This document shows, one piece after another, positions 17,200 to 25,708 of a stretch of DNA of 35,973 bases (the first letter of the stretch is position 1; each line of letters starts with the position of its first letter). Below the pieces are notes generated by a model, which did no database searches, was not told the origin of the DNA, and was given only the letters and a program-made list of their open reading frames with translations. A program made the translations under genes and the position numbers. The stretch is taken from positions 1 to 35,973 of the forward strand of contig CAISZK010000401.1 in the NCBI GenBank assembly GCA_903889915.1, written 5' to 3'. The stretch is from an uncultured Bacteroidota bacterium (lineage in GTDB: Bacteria; Bacteroidota; Bacteroidia; Bacteroidales; CG2-30-32-10).

Positions 17200-17952
17200 T
17201 TACCTTATCAGTTTCAAAACTCCGTTAATGAATGTCAATGGATGTGGAGGACATCCGGGAATATAGAGATCGGGTTTCAAAACATTCAGTAAATGCCTGT
17301 CAACTGCAGGGCTTTCGGCAAACGCGCCACCGCTTACGGCACATGCACCAGCTAGGATTAGTATCTTTGGTTGGGGTATCGCTTCCATTGTAATCCTTAG
17401 CGATTCAGAACTATTTGCAACAATGGGTCCTGTAACAACAACACCATCGCAATGTCTGGGTGAAGCGAGAAATTCAATTCCATAACGACCCATATCGAAG
17501 TTTACATTGCCACAGGCATTCAGTTCAAGTTCGCAACCATTGCAACTACCTGCTGAAACCAATCGCAATTTTAATGATCTTCCGAAACATTCTTTAATCT
17601 CTTTCCTGATCTTATCCGCATCAAATTTTATCTCTTCATTAATACCTTCTTTTACGATCAAGGCATTTGAATCATTGGAGGCAATATTATGATCCGGGGT
17701 GAATTTAATTTTACCAGAAGGACAAATATTTTCGCATTCTCCACAGAACACACACTTACCCAAATCCAAACTTACGGGTGCAATGTCAATAGCATGTACA
17801 GGGCAAATTTCTTTGCAGGAATTGCATTGTTGCTGACATTGTTTTCCATCAATAGCCGGTCGTCCAGGATGCTGAGGAGGAAGAACAACCGTTGTTGGAT
17901 CAGGAATAAATTGCCTGCCCTGGTGTTTTATTATTTTTAGAATGTCAAACAT
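17200..17952 (-). CDS. Ehr/hydrogenase-4-like small subunit: ferredoxin fused to NuoB/HyfI-type domain
   Basis: The 250 residues join two parts that are separate proteins (HyfH and HyfI) in hydrogenase-4. Residues 1 to about 80 hold two 4Fe-4S sites: C39-x3-C43-x2-C46-x3-C50-P and C67-x2-C70-x2-C73-x3-C77-P. Residues about 125-250 are the NuoB/HyfI-type domain with C137-x2-C140 (GSCNGCELE), C204 (AGACAVSGG) and C234 (IPGCPPHP), the four ligands of a 4Fe-4S cluster of the type next to the active site. The electron path therefore looks complete. It is the last gene of the operon and lies 141 bases after the large-subunit gene, a gap filled by an inverted repeat. It should form the soluble arm of the complex, facing the cytoplasm. 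Confidence 0.9.
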   Translation of the reverse strand: MFDILKIIKHQGRQFIPDPTTVVLPPQHPGRPAIDGKQCQQQCNSCKEICPVHAIDIAPVSLDLGKCVFCGECENICPSGKIKFTPDHNIASNDSNALIVKEGINEEIKFDADKIRKEIKECFGRSLKLRLVSAGSCNGCELELNACGNVNFDMGRYGIEFLASPRHCDGVVVTGPIVANSSESLRITMEAIPQPKILILAGACAVSGGAFAESPAVDRHLLNVLKPDLYIPGCPPHPLTFINGVLKLIR

Positions 17953-17969
17953 TTTAGTTTCGTTTTTTT

Positions 17970-18069
17970 ACCACATAGTCACAGTAGGAACATAGGTTTC
18001 ACATAGAACCCTCCCACAGATTTTGAATTACTATGTGCTATTCTATGTATCTATTGTGCCTATGTGGTT
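17970..18069. repeat. ACATAG-type imperfect inverted repeat inside the Ehr operon
   Basis: ACCACATAG-T-CACA-G-TAG... (17970-18006) and its near reverse complement (18031-18068) form arms of about 37 bases, around a 24-base centre. Each arm contains CACATAG, ACATAG and CACATAG steps. In RNA it would fold as a long hairpin between the last two genes of the operon. It looks like a dispersed intergenic repeat, though only one copy is in this window. Confidence 0.75.
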
Positions 18070-18093
18070 CCATTTAAAGTGAATTTTCATTTC

Positions 18094-19602
18094 CTACAAA
18101 TCATACCCGCAATAAGAAAGATCAAAGCTTTTATTGCAAACCGGAAAATCGGAAATATCATTGTTCCTTACTGCAAGTGCAAGCGCCATCCAGTTATGCA
18201 TTGACGGGTCCTTGATCTTATAATGTTTCAAATTTCCCTTTGCATCTGTGACCGCACAATGACAATGCTCACCTCTCCATCCTTCAACAAGTGAAATTCC
18301 GAAAGTATCCGATTCAAGATTTATTTCAGATTTTCCAGATGTCTTTTCTTCATCAGATTGTTCCAGCAAAGTTCGTATGGTTTTTAACGATTGAGTAACC
18401 TCCAATCTTCTGATCATCGCTCTTGCCTGCACATCTCCGGTGTCAAGACAAACGGGTTCATGGGTCAATTTATTAAAGGACAAATAAGGATGCGAACTCC
18501 TGATATCCCTTGTCATTCCACATGTCCGCGCCGACATTCCGACAGGCTGAATAAGATTTGCCTGTTCAGTTGTTACAATTCCTGTTCCTTCAAAACGTGC
18601 AAGAACGCCAGGAGTGTTGAACATGTAGTCTGCCATTTCATCAAAGCGTGGTTCAAATTTATCAAGGTTCTTCAGTATAATATTTTTTAATTCCGAAGTC
18701 AATGGATAAGGATTCGCTCCCGCTCTGATGAGTCTCCTTCCAAAACGATTTCCACACCATACAAGAAAAGTATTGATAAGTGTTGTCCGCAATCCCTGTA
18801 ACACCGCACTACCTAACTGATAAGCAATATCTGTGCACAATGCACTCAGATCACCTGTGTGAATGGCTGCTCTTTCAAGTTCTGTTGCTATGGTTCTTGA
18901 ACCAGTAGTTGCATCATTGACAGCAATATTTCCCAGTGATTCCTCAAGCATTGCAAAGGCAGTAGTATTTGCAGCCACACTGTCGCCAACAATACTTTCG
19001 ACAAGAACATGCCGTTCGATAAGACTTTTTTTCTTTAGAAATAATTGTTCAATTCCGCGATGCTGATAACCCAGATGAATTTCAAGATGCAGCACTTTTT
19101 CTCCATTGCAGATAAAGCGAAAATGTCCGGGTTCAATAATACCTGCATGAATAGGACCTACTCCCACTTCATGCAGTTCATGACTTTCCACCTCGTAAAA
19201 CGGATAATTATTCAGAATTTTTGTTTTGTCTTCACGGTCGAATGCATATCTGACAGGCTTACACCACGGATGCCCGCTGAATTCTATTCCAAAATTTTCG
19301 CTGATCTCCCTTTCAAAAATATGCATGCCCGGATAGTCCCTGGTGATTGAATCCAGCGCTTGTTTACTGTTCAGTTCATAAAGGAAAGAAGAAACAAAAA
19401 TTTCGGAAGTTGTGTCATTGCCAATGCAACAAAGCAGCCGCAGTTGTTTTTCATTTTCATGATAACCGTAATAATTCATGCAATGACAAGCAGGATCAGC
19501 AAGCAGGGATAATACATGCTCCCTGAACGAAGGATATTCCAGCAAAGGAATATTCCTTAATGGTGAAGTCTGTCCGTTTTTTAGAATTATGTGGTTCATC
19601 AT
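18094..19602 (-). CDS. Ehr/hydrogenase-4-like large subunit (NuoC-NuoD type), NiFe-ligand cysteines absent
   Basis: The protein has 502 residues, similar to HyfG/HycE. Residues about 35-140 are NuoC-like (HIFEREISENFGIEFSGHP). The rest is NuoD/large-subunit-like (GPIHAGIIEPGHFRF near 151, then LHLEIHLGYQHRGIEQLF). In true NiFe hydrogenases the L1 motif is CxxC; here that place reads ESIVGDSVA (about 202-210) with no cysteine. The C-terminal DPCxxC motif is reduced to FDLSYCGYDL, with a single Cys498 (and Cys489 earlier). So it cannot hold a standard NiFe site. This is the mark of Ehr complexes, described as relatives of complex I and group-4 hydrogenases lacking NiFe. Its ATG directly follows the stop of the gene before it. 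Its substrate is unknown. Confidence 0.9.
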   Translation of the reverse strand: MMNHIILKNGQTSPLRNIPLLEYPSFREHVLSLLADPACHCMNYYGYHENEKQLRLLCCIGNDTTSEIFVSSFLYELNSKQALDSITRDYPGMHIFEREISENFGIEFSGHPWCKPVRYAFDREDKTKILNNYPFYEVESHELHEVGVGPIHAGIIEPGHFRFICNGEKVLHLEIHLGYQHRGIEQLFLKKKSLIERHVLVESIVGDSVAANTTAFAMLEESLGNIAVNDATTGSRTIATELERAAIHTGDLSALCTDIAYQLGSAVLQGLRTTLINTFLVWCGNRFGRRLIRAGANPYPLTSELKNIILKNLDKFEPRFDEMADYMFNTPGVLARFEGTGIVTTEQANLIQPVGMSARTCGMTRDIRSSHPYLSFNKLTHEPVCLDTGDVQARAMIRRLEVTQSLKTIRTLLEQSDEEKTSGKSEINLESDTFGISLVEGWRGEHCHCAVTDAKGNLKHYKIKDPSMHNWMALALAVRNNDISDFPVCNKSFDLSYCGYDL

Positions 19603-21036
19603 CTATTTAATCAAATATTGAATGGCTTCATTGATCAATCCTGTCACTGCATCGGGTGGATTCAGTCCGATGTACAAAGCTGTGATCAAAAGAAAATACT
19701 GGGGAACATTTTCCCAGTTGTTAATCCTTGGTTTGTTTTCAAGCAATGCCTGTGGGGCTTTCAAAAACAGAATATGAAAAATTGATTTGCCGAAAGCCCA
19801 TAAAATAAATGCAAGCAAAACGAGCATGAAAATGATCAGCCACAAATAACCTCCTGCAATGAGAGCCTGGAAGATCATCAGCTTGGTGAAAAATAATCCT
19901 GAAGGAGGGATTCCCATGATCACCAGGAATAGAAATAAAATGAGCACGCCGCCTGATGGTGTTATTCCGAAATATCCTCCCGTATCACCTATGTGTTTTG
20001 TCTTGAAAACCCTTACCAGTTGTGATGTCTGATAGAATAGTCCTGCCTTGGTGAAAGAGTGAATAATGAGGTGCAATATCACAGCAAAATATGCAATGCC
20101 TCCAATAGCAATTCCAATAGTGATCAACCCCATGTGCTCTATACTTGAATAGGCAATAAGTCTTTTGTAATTGTCCACTTTCAGCATATAGACTGTCGCC
20201 ACAAGCAGTGTGAGAACTCCGATAATAAGCATCACATGACTCATCCAGTCGCAGAGTGAAGTGTGTGCAAAAAGCTGGTAGAACCTGAACACCGAAACAA
20301 AGCCCATGTTCATCAGTGATGTGGAAATGATGGCGCTTACAGGTCCCGGAGCCACACTGTGCGCATCAATACACACTGTGTGCAACGGGAACACACCCAT
20401 TTTTACACTAAAGCCAATCACAATTAGTAAGAATGATACCTGGAATAAAAACTGGTTGGTGATCAAAATCTTTTCCGAGATCAGTGATGAAAATGTGAGG
20501 GATGAAAAACCGGAAACATTGGTGGCTGCATTCAACAGGAGTATGCCGATAAATGAAAATGATAAACCTATTGTGGAAACAAAGAAATATTTCCAAGTAG
20601 CCTCAAGCGCTTCTTCTGTCCGCTCATGATAGATCAATAGAGAAATGCACAAAGTAGTTGCTTCGGCAAGTATCCAGAGGATATTGATATTGTCGGATAA
20701 GAAGGCTCCGGTCATGCAGCCGAACAGCAAAAACAATGATGTGAGATAAACAGATCTTCGTTGTGCCCGTTCCTGTCTGTGATGAAAGTAAACAAAACTG
20801 TTGATGATGGTGGTGATACCTGTAATTGACAGTACGCTGATAAAAATTAATGACAGTGCATCGGGTCTGAAAAATAAACCTGACACCAAATCTTTATCAG
20901 TGAATAATAAATAATTTAAAGCAAGTAGAACTATGCAAAATAAAGATGCAGAAAGGTACTGCAGCATTGGTTTTCTTATGAAAAACACGAATGTCGCAAG
21001 ACCAAATACTGCAATAAAATAGATCAACAATCCCAT
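19603..21036 (-). CDS. Ehr/HyfF-like antiporter-type membrane subunit (NuoN/NuoM family)
   Basis: The 477 residues hold about 13-14 predicted membrane helices of the proton_antipo_M type. The proton-channel residues are present: Glu125 in WILAEATTL, Lys212 in GFSVKMGVFPLHT, and a second-half lysine in LKVDNYKRLIAYSSIEHMG. The motif FPLHTVCIDAHSVAPGPVSAII matches HyfF/HycD-type relatives of NuoM and NuoN. It is one of two antiporter-like subunits in this operon (the other starts at 24710), so ion translocation is likely. It directly abuts the large-subunit gene (0 bases), but lies 155 bases after the HyfE-like gene; a heptamer array fills that gap. The role is known for the family; the ion pumped is inference. 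Confidence 0.92.
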   Translation of the reverse strand: MGLLIYFIAVFGLATFVFFIRKPMLQYLSASLFCIVLLALNYLLFTDKDLVSGLFFRPDALSLIFISVLSITGITTIINSFVYFHHRQERAQRRSVYLTSLFLLFGCMTGAFLSDNINILWILAEATTLCISLLIYHERTEEALEATWKYFFVSTIGLSFSFIGILLLNAATNVSGFSSLTFSSLISEKILITNQFLFQVSFLLIVIGFSVKMGVFPLHTVCIDAHSVAPGPVSAIISTSLMNMGFVSVFRFYQLFAHTSLCDWMSHVMLIIGVLTLLVATVYMLKVDNYKRLIAYSSIEHMGLITIGIAIGGIAYFAVILHLIIHSFTKAGLFYQTSQLVRVFKTKHIGDTGGYFGITPSGGVLILFLFLVIMGIPPSGLFFTKLMIFQALIAGGYLWLIIFMLVLLAFILWAFGKSIFHILFLKAPQALLENKPRINNWENVPQYFLLITALYIGLNPPDAVTGLINEAIQYLIK

Positions 21037-21045
21037 CTTTTCTAA

Positions 21046-21187
21046 ATGTCAATAGTCAATAGTCATTAGTCATTAGTCATTAGTCAATAGTCAATAGTCA
21101 TTGTGTCAATAGTTGATTGTCTTTCAGATAAAACCTCCCGGTTTAAATGAAAGCGTGTTGACGTATGACTATTGACCAATGACATTA
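21046..21187. repeat. Heptamer repeat hairpin inside the Ehr operon, locus 3
   Basis: About nine 7-base units of GTCAATA/GTCATTA type (21048-21113) are followed, across about 50 bases, by the opposite orientation TGACTATTGACCAATGACATT (21165-21185). The arms 21046-21069 and 21163-21187 are near reverse complements, so the whole element can form a hairpin in the operon RNA. It starts 4 bases after the HyfE-like stop and ends 10 bases before the HyfF-like ATG. The array has the same unit family as loci 1, 2 and 4. Confidence 0.8.
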
Positions 21188-21191
21188 TTTT

Positions 21192-21821
21192 TTAATCTGA
21201 TAGTTTATTCAACTGGTCAATATCAAGATCTTTGTAAGTCTTTGCAATGCGGCTCATGAACAAGCCAAACAACAAAATACTTATTAAAATATCAAGTAAA
21301 ATTCCTGCATTCACAGCCATCGGGGTTTCCTTGCCCAGAGAGAATGAAAGCAATACAATACCGTTTTCCAAAACAATATACCCAATGATATGCTGAATGA
21401 TTTCCTTGCGCGAAACTATCAGGAACAAACCTGTCATGATGCCTGAAAATGCAGCAGTGATATAGATCAGTTTCAACTGTTCGTTTTGCAGATAGATCCC
21501 CATGATAAAACTCAGTATGATCAGAATGGAAACCGTAAGCACTGAAGAAAAGCCCGACATAAAAGGCGACACCTGTCTTTTGATCTTGTTTTTCACAACC
21601 ATTTTCTTGATGTAATAAGGAAGAATAACGGCTTTGAATAAAAGAGTTTCTGTGAGAACCACTGCCAGGTTGATAATATTTATTTCCTGCAACGAAAGAA
21701 ATGCAACACCAAAAAGCATCAGCCCCTGAACGATCAGCAGGTTGATGCAAACAAACAACCTTCCCGACACTGCAATGTAGAACAGGGAAATCAGAAATAT
21801 GATGATCAGCAGGTTGTTCAT
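21192..21821 (-). CDS. Ehr/HyfE-like membrane subunit (NuoK-related)
   Basis: This 209-residue hydrophobic protein matches hydrogenase-4 component E in length (about 216) and layout, with about seven helices. The NuoK-like core is near residues 118-165 (IYITAAFSGIMTGLFLIVSRKEIIQHIIGYIVLENGIVLLSF). It contains the conserved Glu in VLENGIV and a Glu in VVLTETLLFKAVILPYYI, both positioned in membrane segments as in NuoK. The protein would link the NuoH-like subunit to the antiporter subunits. It lies 4 bases after the HyfC-like gene and precedes the HyfF-like one. Confidence 0.88.
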   Translation of the reverse strand: MNNLLIIIFLISLFYIAVSGRLFVCINLLIVQGLMLFGVAFLSLQEINIINLAVVLTETLLFKAVILPYYIKKMVVKNKIKRQVSPFMSGFSSVLTVSILIILSFIMGIYLQNEQLKLIYITAAFSGIMTGLFLIVSRKEIIQHIIGYIVLENGIVLLSFSLGKETPMAVNAGILLDILISILLFGLFMSRIAKTYKDLDIDQLNKLSD

Positions 21822-21825
21822 GTTT

Positions 21826-22740
21826 TTAACTTTGATGCATTATGACCATTAAAATACTCAGAAAAATCAGTATGGATATTGGTGTAAACAGCACTATTGC
21901 CTTGTTGTTGTTTCGTAATTTATACCTTGCCCTGAACGATTCCACCATTCCAACCATCACCGCCATCAGAACCTGAATGCCAAGGAAGATCAATATTCCA
22001 AGATAAACCGGCAGATCGGGTGTGAAAAAGAAATTACTGATAAGCGCGCCAAAGACAACGAATTTTAATGAAGAAGCAAAATTGATAAGCGCCAGATCAA
22101 AGCCGCTGTTGTCAAGCACCATTACTTCGTGTATCATCGTCAGTTCAAGATGGGTTTTGGGATCGTCATAAGGCAGGCGGCTGTTCTCAACCATGATGAT
22201 CTGAAATAAATTATAAGCAGCAAGAACGCCTGCAAATACTGCTATGTAAGAACCAAAGTAGATGGAATTATAAATTTCATAAAAAGAAGTGTGCCCTGTG
22301 AACATTGCAAAGGAAGCCATCAGCACAAAGAAAGCAGGTTCAACAAGCATGGAATACAAAGCTTCCCTGCTGGCGCCCATTCCTTCAAAAGCGCTTCCGG
22401 TATCGAGCGCTGCAATGATCATGAAAAACTTCCCAAGTGCAAGAATATAACTGAATGCAATGAAGTCGCCGTTGAAAGAAAGTAACCCGGGTTGATTGTC
22501 GAAAGGGATAAGAAATGCTGCTGAGAGTATGGTTGAAAAATAAACCACAGGTGCAATTTTGAAAATAAAAGAAGTGGTGGAACTATACACATTTCCTTTT
22601 TTCAGCAGCCTTAAAATATCAAGCATCGGCTGAAACAAACCGGGTCCTTTTCTACCGCTGGCAATGCTTTTCACACGGGTGATAATACCCGGAAAAACAA
22701 GGCTGGTCAAAAGGATCATGATAATGCCTGTTGCTTTCAT
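21826..22740 (-). CDS. Ehr/HyfC-like membrane subunit (NuoH family)
   Basis: The 304 residues and about eight helices fit NuoH/HyfC. Conserved loop segments are present: SIASGRKGPGLFQPMLDILRLLKKG (about 25-49), and the charged NSRLPYDDPKTHLELTMIHE (about 186-205) that faces the redox domain in complex I. It also has ALDTGSAFEGMGASREALYSM (about 111-131), typical of HyfC-type proteins. The subunit anchors the soluble arm and should couple redox chemistry to ion movement. Its ATG overlaps the stop of the upstream antiporter gene by 4 bases (ATGA), so the two are translationally coupled. Confidence 0.92.
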   Translation of the reverse strand: MKATGIIMILLTSLVFPGIITRVKSIASGRKGPGLFQPMLDILRLLKKGNVYSSTTSFIFKIAPVVYFSTILSAAFLIPFDNQPGLLSFNGDFIAFSYILALGKFFMIIAALDTGSAFEGMGASREALYSMLVEPAFFVLMASFAMFTGHTSFYEIYNSIYFGSYIAVFAGVLAAYNLFQIIMVENSRLPYDDPKTHLELTMIHEVMVLDNSGFDLALINFASSLKFVVFGALISNFFFTPDLPVYLGILIFLGIQVLMAVMVGMVESFRARYKLRNNNKAIVLFTPISILIFLSILMVIMHQS

Positions 22741-24710
22741 ATCACTTTAAAAATAGTCAATAATATCAGCGCTATCAGCAGTACGAACATGTACATGATG
22801 TAGTGCTGGGTTTTTCCCGTTTGCACAAAGGCAAGCCGGTTCAATAGTCTTTGCATGGACCCTATCACCCTCAGAAATAGTTTTTCTTCAGCCAGGCTTT
22901 CCGAATGGGTTTTATAAGTGCGTTGCTGTGGAAAGATCTCTTCGGTTGCGATGGGTTTATATTCTGTTTTTTGATTCAGAAGATTGTCCATGTCATGATA
23001 ATAATTTTCCGCATAAGATGAAGCGGTGTATTGCAGTTTATCTGCGTTACCCGTATATCCGCATCCCCATGTAGGTCCCTGTTCAACAATTTTATTGCGT
23101 GTGAAAAGTGTTTTGATAAGGTACATCAGTAGTGTAATTCCAATGAAAAGCAAGGCAAACCAACTGATGGATGTTACATTCACAACCACCGCTTGTGGAG
23201 CAGGTATAATCGTGTGAGTAAACAATCCTGCAAGGTTGAAAAACAAACCTGAGAACAGTCCGGGCACAACACCTATTGCAACGATGGCAATTAAAATGAG
23301 GTATTGAGGTAATAAGGAATGCCATTTCATTTCGGTGACAGTTTCAGTTTTGATATGCCTTGGAGTTCCGAGAAAAACAATACCAAAAGCCTTGGTAAAA
23401 CAGAACACAGCCAGCCCTCCGATAACAACGAGTGAAAGCATCGAGAACATCATTAATATTTTCAGTCCAATGGAAGAAGAGATCACACCCTGTGCAAAGC
23501 CATTGTAAATGATGAATTCCGAAACAAAGCCATTGAAAGGAGGTAGTCCGCAAATGGCAATTGAGGCAACGAGAAACAAAATGGCAGTATGTGGCATTTT
23601 CTTTATCAGCCCTCCCAGACTGTCAATATTCCTTGTGTGTGTTCTCAGGTAAACCGAGCCGGCGCTGTAAAACAATAGTGATTTAAAAAGCGAGTGATTC
23701 AAAACATGTAAAATCCCACCTCCAAAACCAAGCACCGCTATCAGTTCGTTTTTTGTGGCAATGCCAATCATGCCTGTTCCTATGCCGATACCGATGATCC
23801 CTATGTTTTCAATGCTATGATAAGCTAACAATTTTTTAAGATCGTGTTGTATAATGGCTGTCCCCACTCCTGCAATACCGGAGACAATGGAAATTACAAG
23901 AATGATGATGCCGATGGTTAACAAGTCCGACTGAACATGCAATAGTACCCTGAGTATTCCATAGATCCCCATCTTGATCATTACTCCCGACATGATACCC
24001 GAAACATGTGTGGGCGCTGCAGGATGTGCATGAGGAAGCCATGTGTGGAAAGGAACAAATCCCGCTTTTATGCCGAAACCTGCAAAGAACAATAGAAACA
24101 AACCGATGTTTTTATTTCCTGCAAAGTAAGTTGTAAGTCCGCTCCAGTTGAGAGAACCTGTTTCATTATACACCAGTATCACGCCAATGATAAGCAACAA
24201 AGCGCCGATATGCATTTGCACCAGATAATTGATGCCCGCTTTGAGCACTTCGGGTTTTTCATTTTCAAAAATCACAAGGATGAACGATGACACCGACATG
24301 ATCTCCCAGGCAACAAGAAAAGCCACCATGTTATGGATCATGCAAACCATCAGCATGGAATAGAGAAGCCAGAAAAATGAAAAAAAGTGAAGCGAAAAAT
24401 CCGATTTCCTGCGCTCTTTGTACATGCCTATATATTCAATGGCAAACAGCGAACCCGTTATCACAGTAAAATCTATCACAAGTATGAAAAAGGCAGATAA
24501 AAGATCAATGGTAATTTCAATTTGATTTCCCCACAAACTGAATGGCAGACTTTCAGTGAAAGTCACCCCCGTGGCTATAACTTCAATGGCATAGTAACTG
24601 CTCAAAGCCGCTACCGAAACAGTAAGAAGTGCATTGAAATACGACTGGAACTTCTTTGGTAGCAGAAAGAATATGAGAGATAATAATGGTAAAAGAATAA
24701 AAACTGTCAT
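22737..24710 (-). CDS. Ehr/HyfB-like antiporter-type membrane subunit (NuoL family), first gene of the operon
   Basis: The 657 residues and about 16 helices match HyfB (about 670). Ion-path residues are intact: Glu136 in FLVAWEIMS, Lys215 in GFGIKAGFVPFHTWLPHAHP, Lys246 in GVMIKMGIYG, and a second-half KKLLAYHSIENIGI. The cytoplasmic loop GPTWGCGYTGNADKLQYTASSYAENYY near residue 540-575 is the usual HyfB signature. It is the first gene of six (HyfB, C, E, F, G and H-I-like; no HyfD and no maturation genes). A reverse-strand CACCTTTG box at 24733-24740, one base from the TAnnTTTG consensus, may be its promoter. Confidence 0.93.
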   Translation of the reverse strand: MTVFILLPLLSLIFFLLPKKFQSYFNALLTVSVAALSSYYAIEVIATGVTFTESLPFSLWGNQIEITIDLLSAFFILVIDFTVITGSLFAIEYIGMYKERRKSDFSLHFFSFFWLLYSMLMVCMIHNMVAFLVAWEIMSVSSFILVIFENEKPEVLKAGINYLVQMHIGALLLIIGVILVYNETGSLNWSGLTTYFAGNKNIGLFLLFFAGFGIKAGFVPFHTWLPHAHPAAPTHVSGIMSGVMIKMGIYGILRVLLHVQSDLLTIGIIILVISIVSGIAGVGTAIIQHDLKKLLAYHSIENIGIIGIGIGTGMIGIATKNELIAVLGFGGGILHVLNHSLFKSLLFYSAGSVYLRTHTRNIDSLGGLIKKMPHTAILFLVASIAICGLPPFNGFVSEFIIYNGFAQGVISSSIGLKILMMFSMLSLVVIGGLAVFCFTKAFGIVFLGTPRHIKTETVTEMKWHSLLPQYLILIAIVAIGVVPGLFSGLFFNLAGLFTHTIIPAPQAVVVNVTSISWFALLFIGITLLMYLIKTLFTRNKIVEQGPTWGCGYTGNADKLQYTASSYAENYYHDMDNLLNQKTEYKPIATEEIFPQQRTYKTHSESLAEEKLFLRVIGSMQRLLNRLAFVQTGKTQHYIMYMFVLLIALILLTIFKVI

Positions 24711-24843
24711 TACACAGCGTTCAATTTTTTTGCAAAGGTGCAGGTAATAATTGAAGGTTTGAAAAATTTAATGAGGAAATGTTAACAGGGGAGGGTTAAT
24801 AGCGGAGGGACTTGATCATTCAGAAAGGTCAAAAAAGTTCAAA

Positions 24844-25329
24844 TTATTTTCGCATCATTTTCTTTTTGAGTTTCTGAATTTTTTGAAGTTCTTCAATATC
24901 CGCTTTGTCTTTTGCCCTTCCGCTTAAAAGTTTATTAATTATAAGGTCGTTTAATTGCAGTACTGGAATATTAAAACCCTTTAATTTTAATGTTTCGGAA
25001 TGTGAATGTGATTCTTCAAAATTTATACCTGCCAGTTTTGTAAGAAAATCAATTTTTTCAGGAGGATAACCAAAATGAAATGCAACCATTTCTTTAAAGT
25101 CCAGCTTTCTCACCTGTTTTATTGATTCTTTCGAAAAACCATGTTTTTCAAGCACACTAAGCAATTTCTCCTTGTTTTCGTTATCAGGTTTGAGCCAAAT
25201 ATCCATATCACCTGTGGCGCGCACATAACCATGATAGATTACAGCATAGCCTCCCACAAGTATAAAAGAAACTTCGTCGTTTATCAGATCTATTAAAAAT
25301 GCCTGATGCTTGTCAAGAAAAATATTCAT
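24844..25329 (-). CDS. Nucleotidyltransferase-fold protein (DUF6036/AbiEii-like)
   Basis: The 161 residues have a nucleotidyltransferase signature. The start has ILVGGYAVIYHGYVRATGDMDIWLKP (GG at 26-27, Asp41-x-Asp43), and a possible third acidic residue lies in PEKIDFLTKLAGI. The C-terminal helix NDLIINKLLSGRAKDKADIEELQKIQ carries the K-x-x-GRxKDxxD pattern usual in this group. The ATG overlaps the stop of the 79-residue gene upstream by 4 bases. Such pairs are common in Bacteroidota and other phyla and resemble toxin-antitoxin or abortive-infection modules (AbiEii or MenT-like), but the activity of this group has not been shown. It is in the islet next to the TcmP pair. Confidence 0.82.
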   Translation of the reverse strand: MNIFLDKHQAFLIDLINDEVSFILVGGYAVIYHGYVRATGDMDIWLKPDNENKEKLLSVLEKHGFSKESIKQVRKLDFKEMVAFHFGYPPEKIDFLTKLAGINFEESHSHSETLKLKGFNIPVLQLNDLIINKLLSGRAKDKADIEELQKIQKLKKKMMRK

Positions 25330-25565
25330 TCTGAAAAGGAGATTTTATCCTTATTTCTTTTCTTTTTTAATTCATCTGCAAAAAAATGCGTGACCATTTT
25401 GTAATGTAATTCCAATCTTTTTTCAGGCGTAAGGCTTAGCCAGTAAAGGTAGTTGGCTTCTTCCTGACCTTGAAGAGTTGAGATAGTAATGGTATTATAA
25501 CTGGTATTCGGTTCCTCAACATTGTTGTTATCTGATTTGAAATCGAAATGTTTGAGGTTTTTCAT
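25326..25565 (-). CDS. Small partner protein of the nucleotidyltransferase
   Basis: The 79 residues are acidic-polar with a basic tail (ELKKKRNKDKISFSE). The core YLYWLSLTPEKRLELHYKMVTHFF contains the W-x-S-x-TPExRL pattern seen in small proteins encoded just before nucleotidyltransferases of this kind. It is the first gene of the pair and its stop overlaps the next ATG, so it is likely made in a fixed ratio with the enzyme and may be its antitoxin or cofactor. The family pairing is known; the role is inference. Confidence 0.75.
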   Translation of the reverse strand: MKNLKHFDFKSDNNNVEEPNTSYNTITISTLQGQEEANYLYWLSLTPEKRLELHYKMVTHFFADELKKKRNKDKISFSE

Positions 25566-25627
25566 GTTGAATAATTTGAATGCAAAATTACTGATAATTC
25601 TTTTGCAGAAAATAAATTATTGCTGCT

Positions 25628-25708
25628 ATTATCAATTGCATTTGCTTTCAAGCAACTGATAAAATAAGATTTCAATGCCTTTTTGCTTTAGCATCATTTT
25701 TTTTCAAA
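25628..25708. repeat. Direct repeat flanking the TcmP-DUF5131 cassette, left copy
   Basis: Same-orientation match to 27725-27803: only about five substitutions plus a 2-base T-tract length difference over about 80 bases. Core text shared: GCAACTGATAAAATAA and CTTTTTGCTTTAGCATCATT. The pair brackets a 2-kb segment with the DUF5131 and TcmP genes. Confidence 0.8.

Noticed and set aside
21046-21187. Transposon or insertion sequence in the Ehr operon
   Set aside because: No transposase or target duplication; only heptamer repeats forming a hairpin are visible.
18094-24710. Hydrogenase-4 or formate hydrogenlyase
   Set aside because: The large subunit lacks the NiFe-ligand cysteines, so the hydrogenase name would mislead.
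18094-24710. Respiratory complex I (nuo) operon
   Set aside because: Only six genes, HyfB/C/E/F-type membrane subunits and a fused ferredoxin-NuoB; no NuoE, F, G or A.
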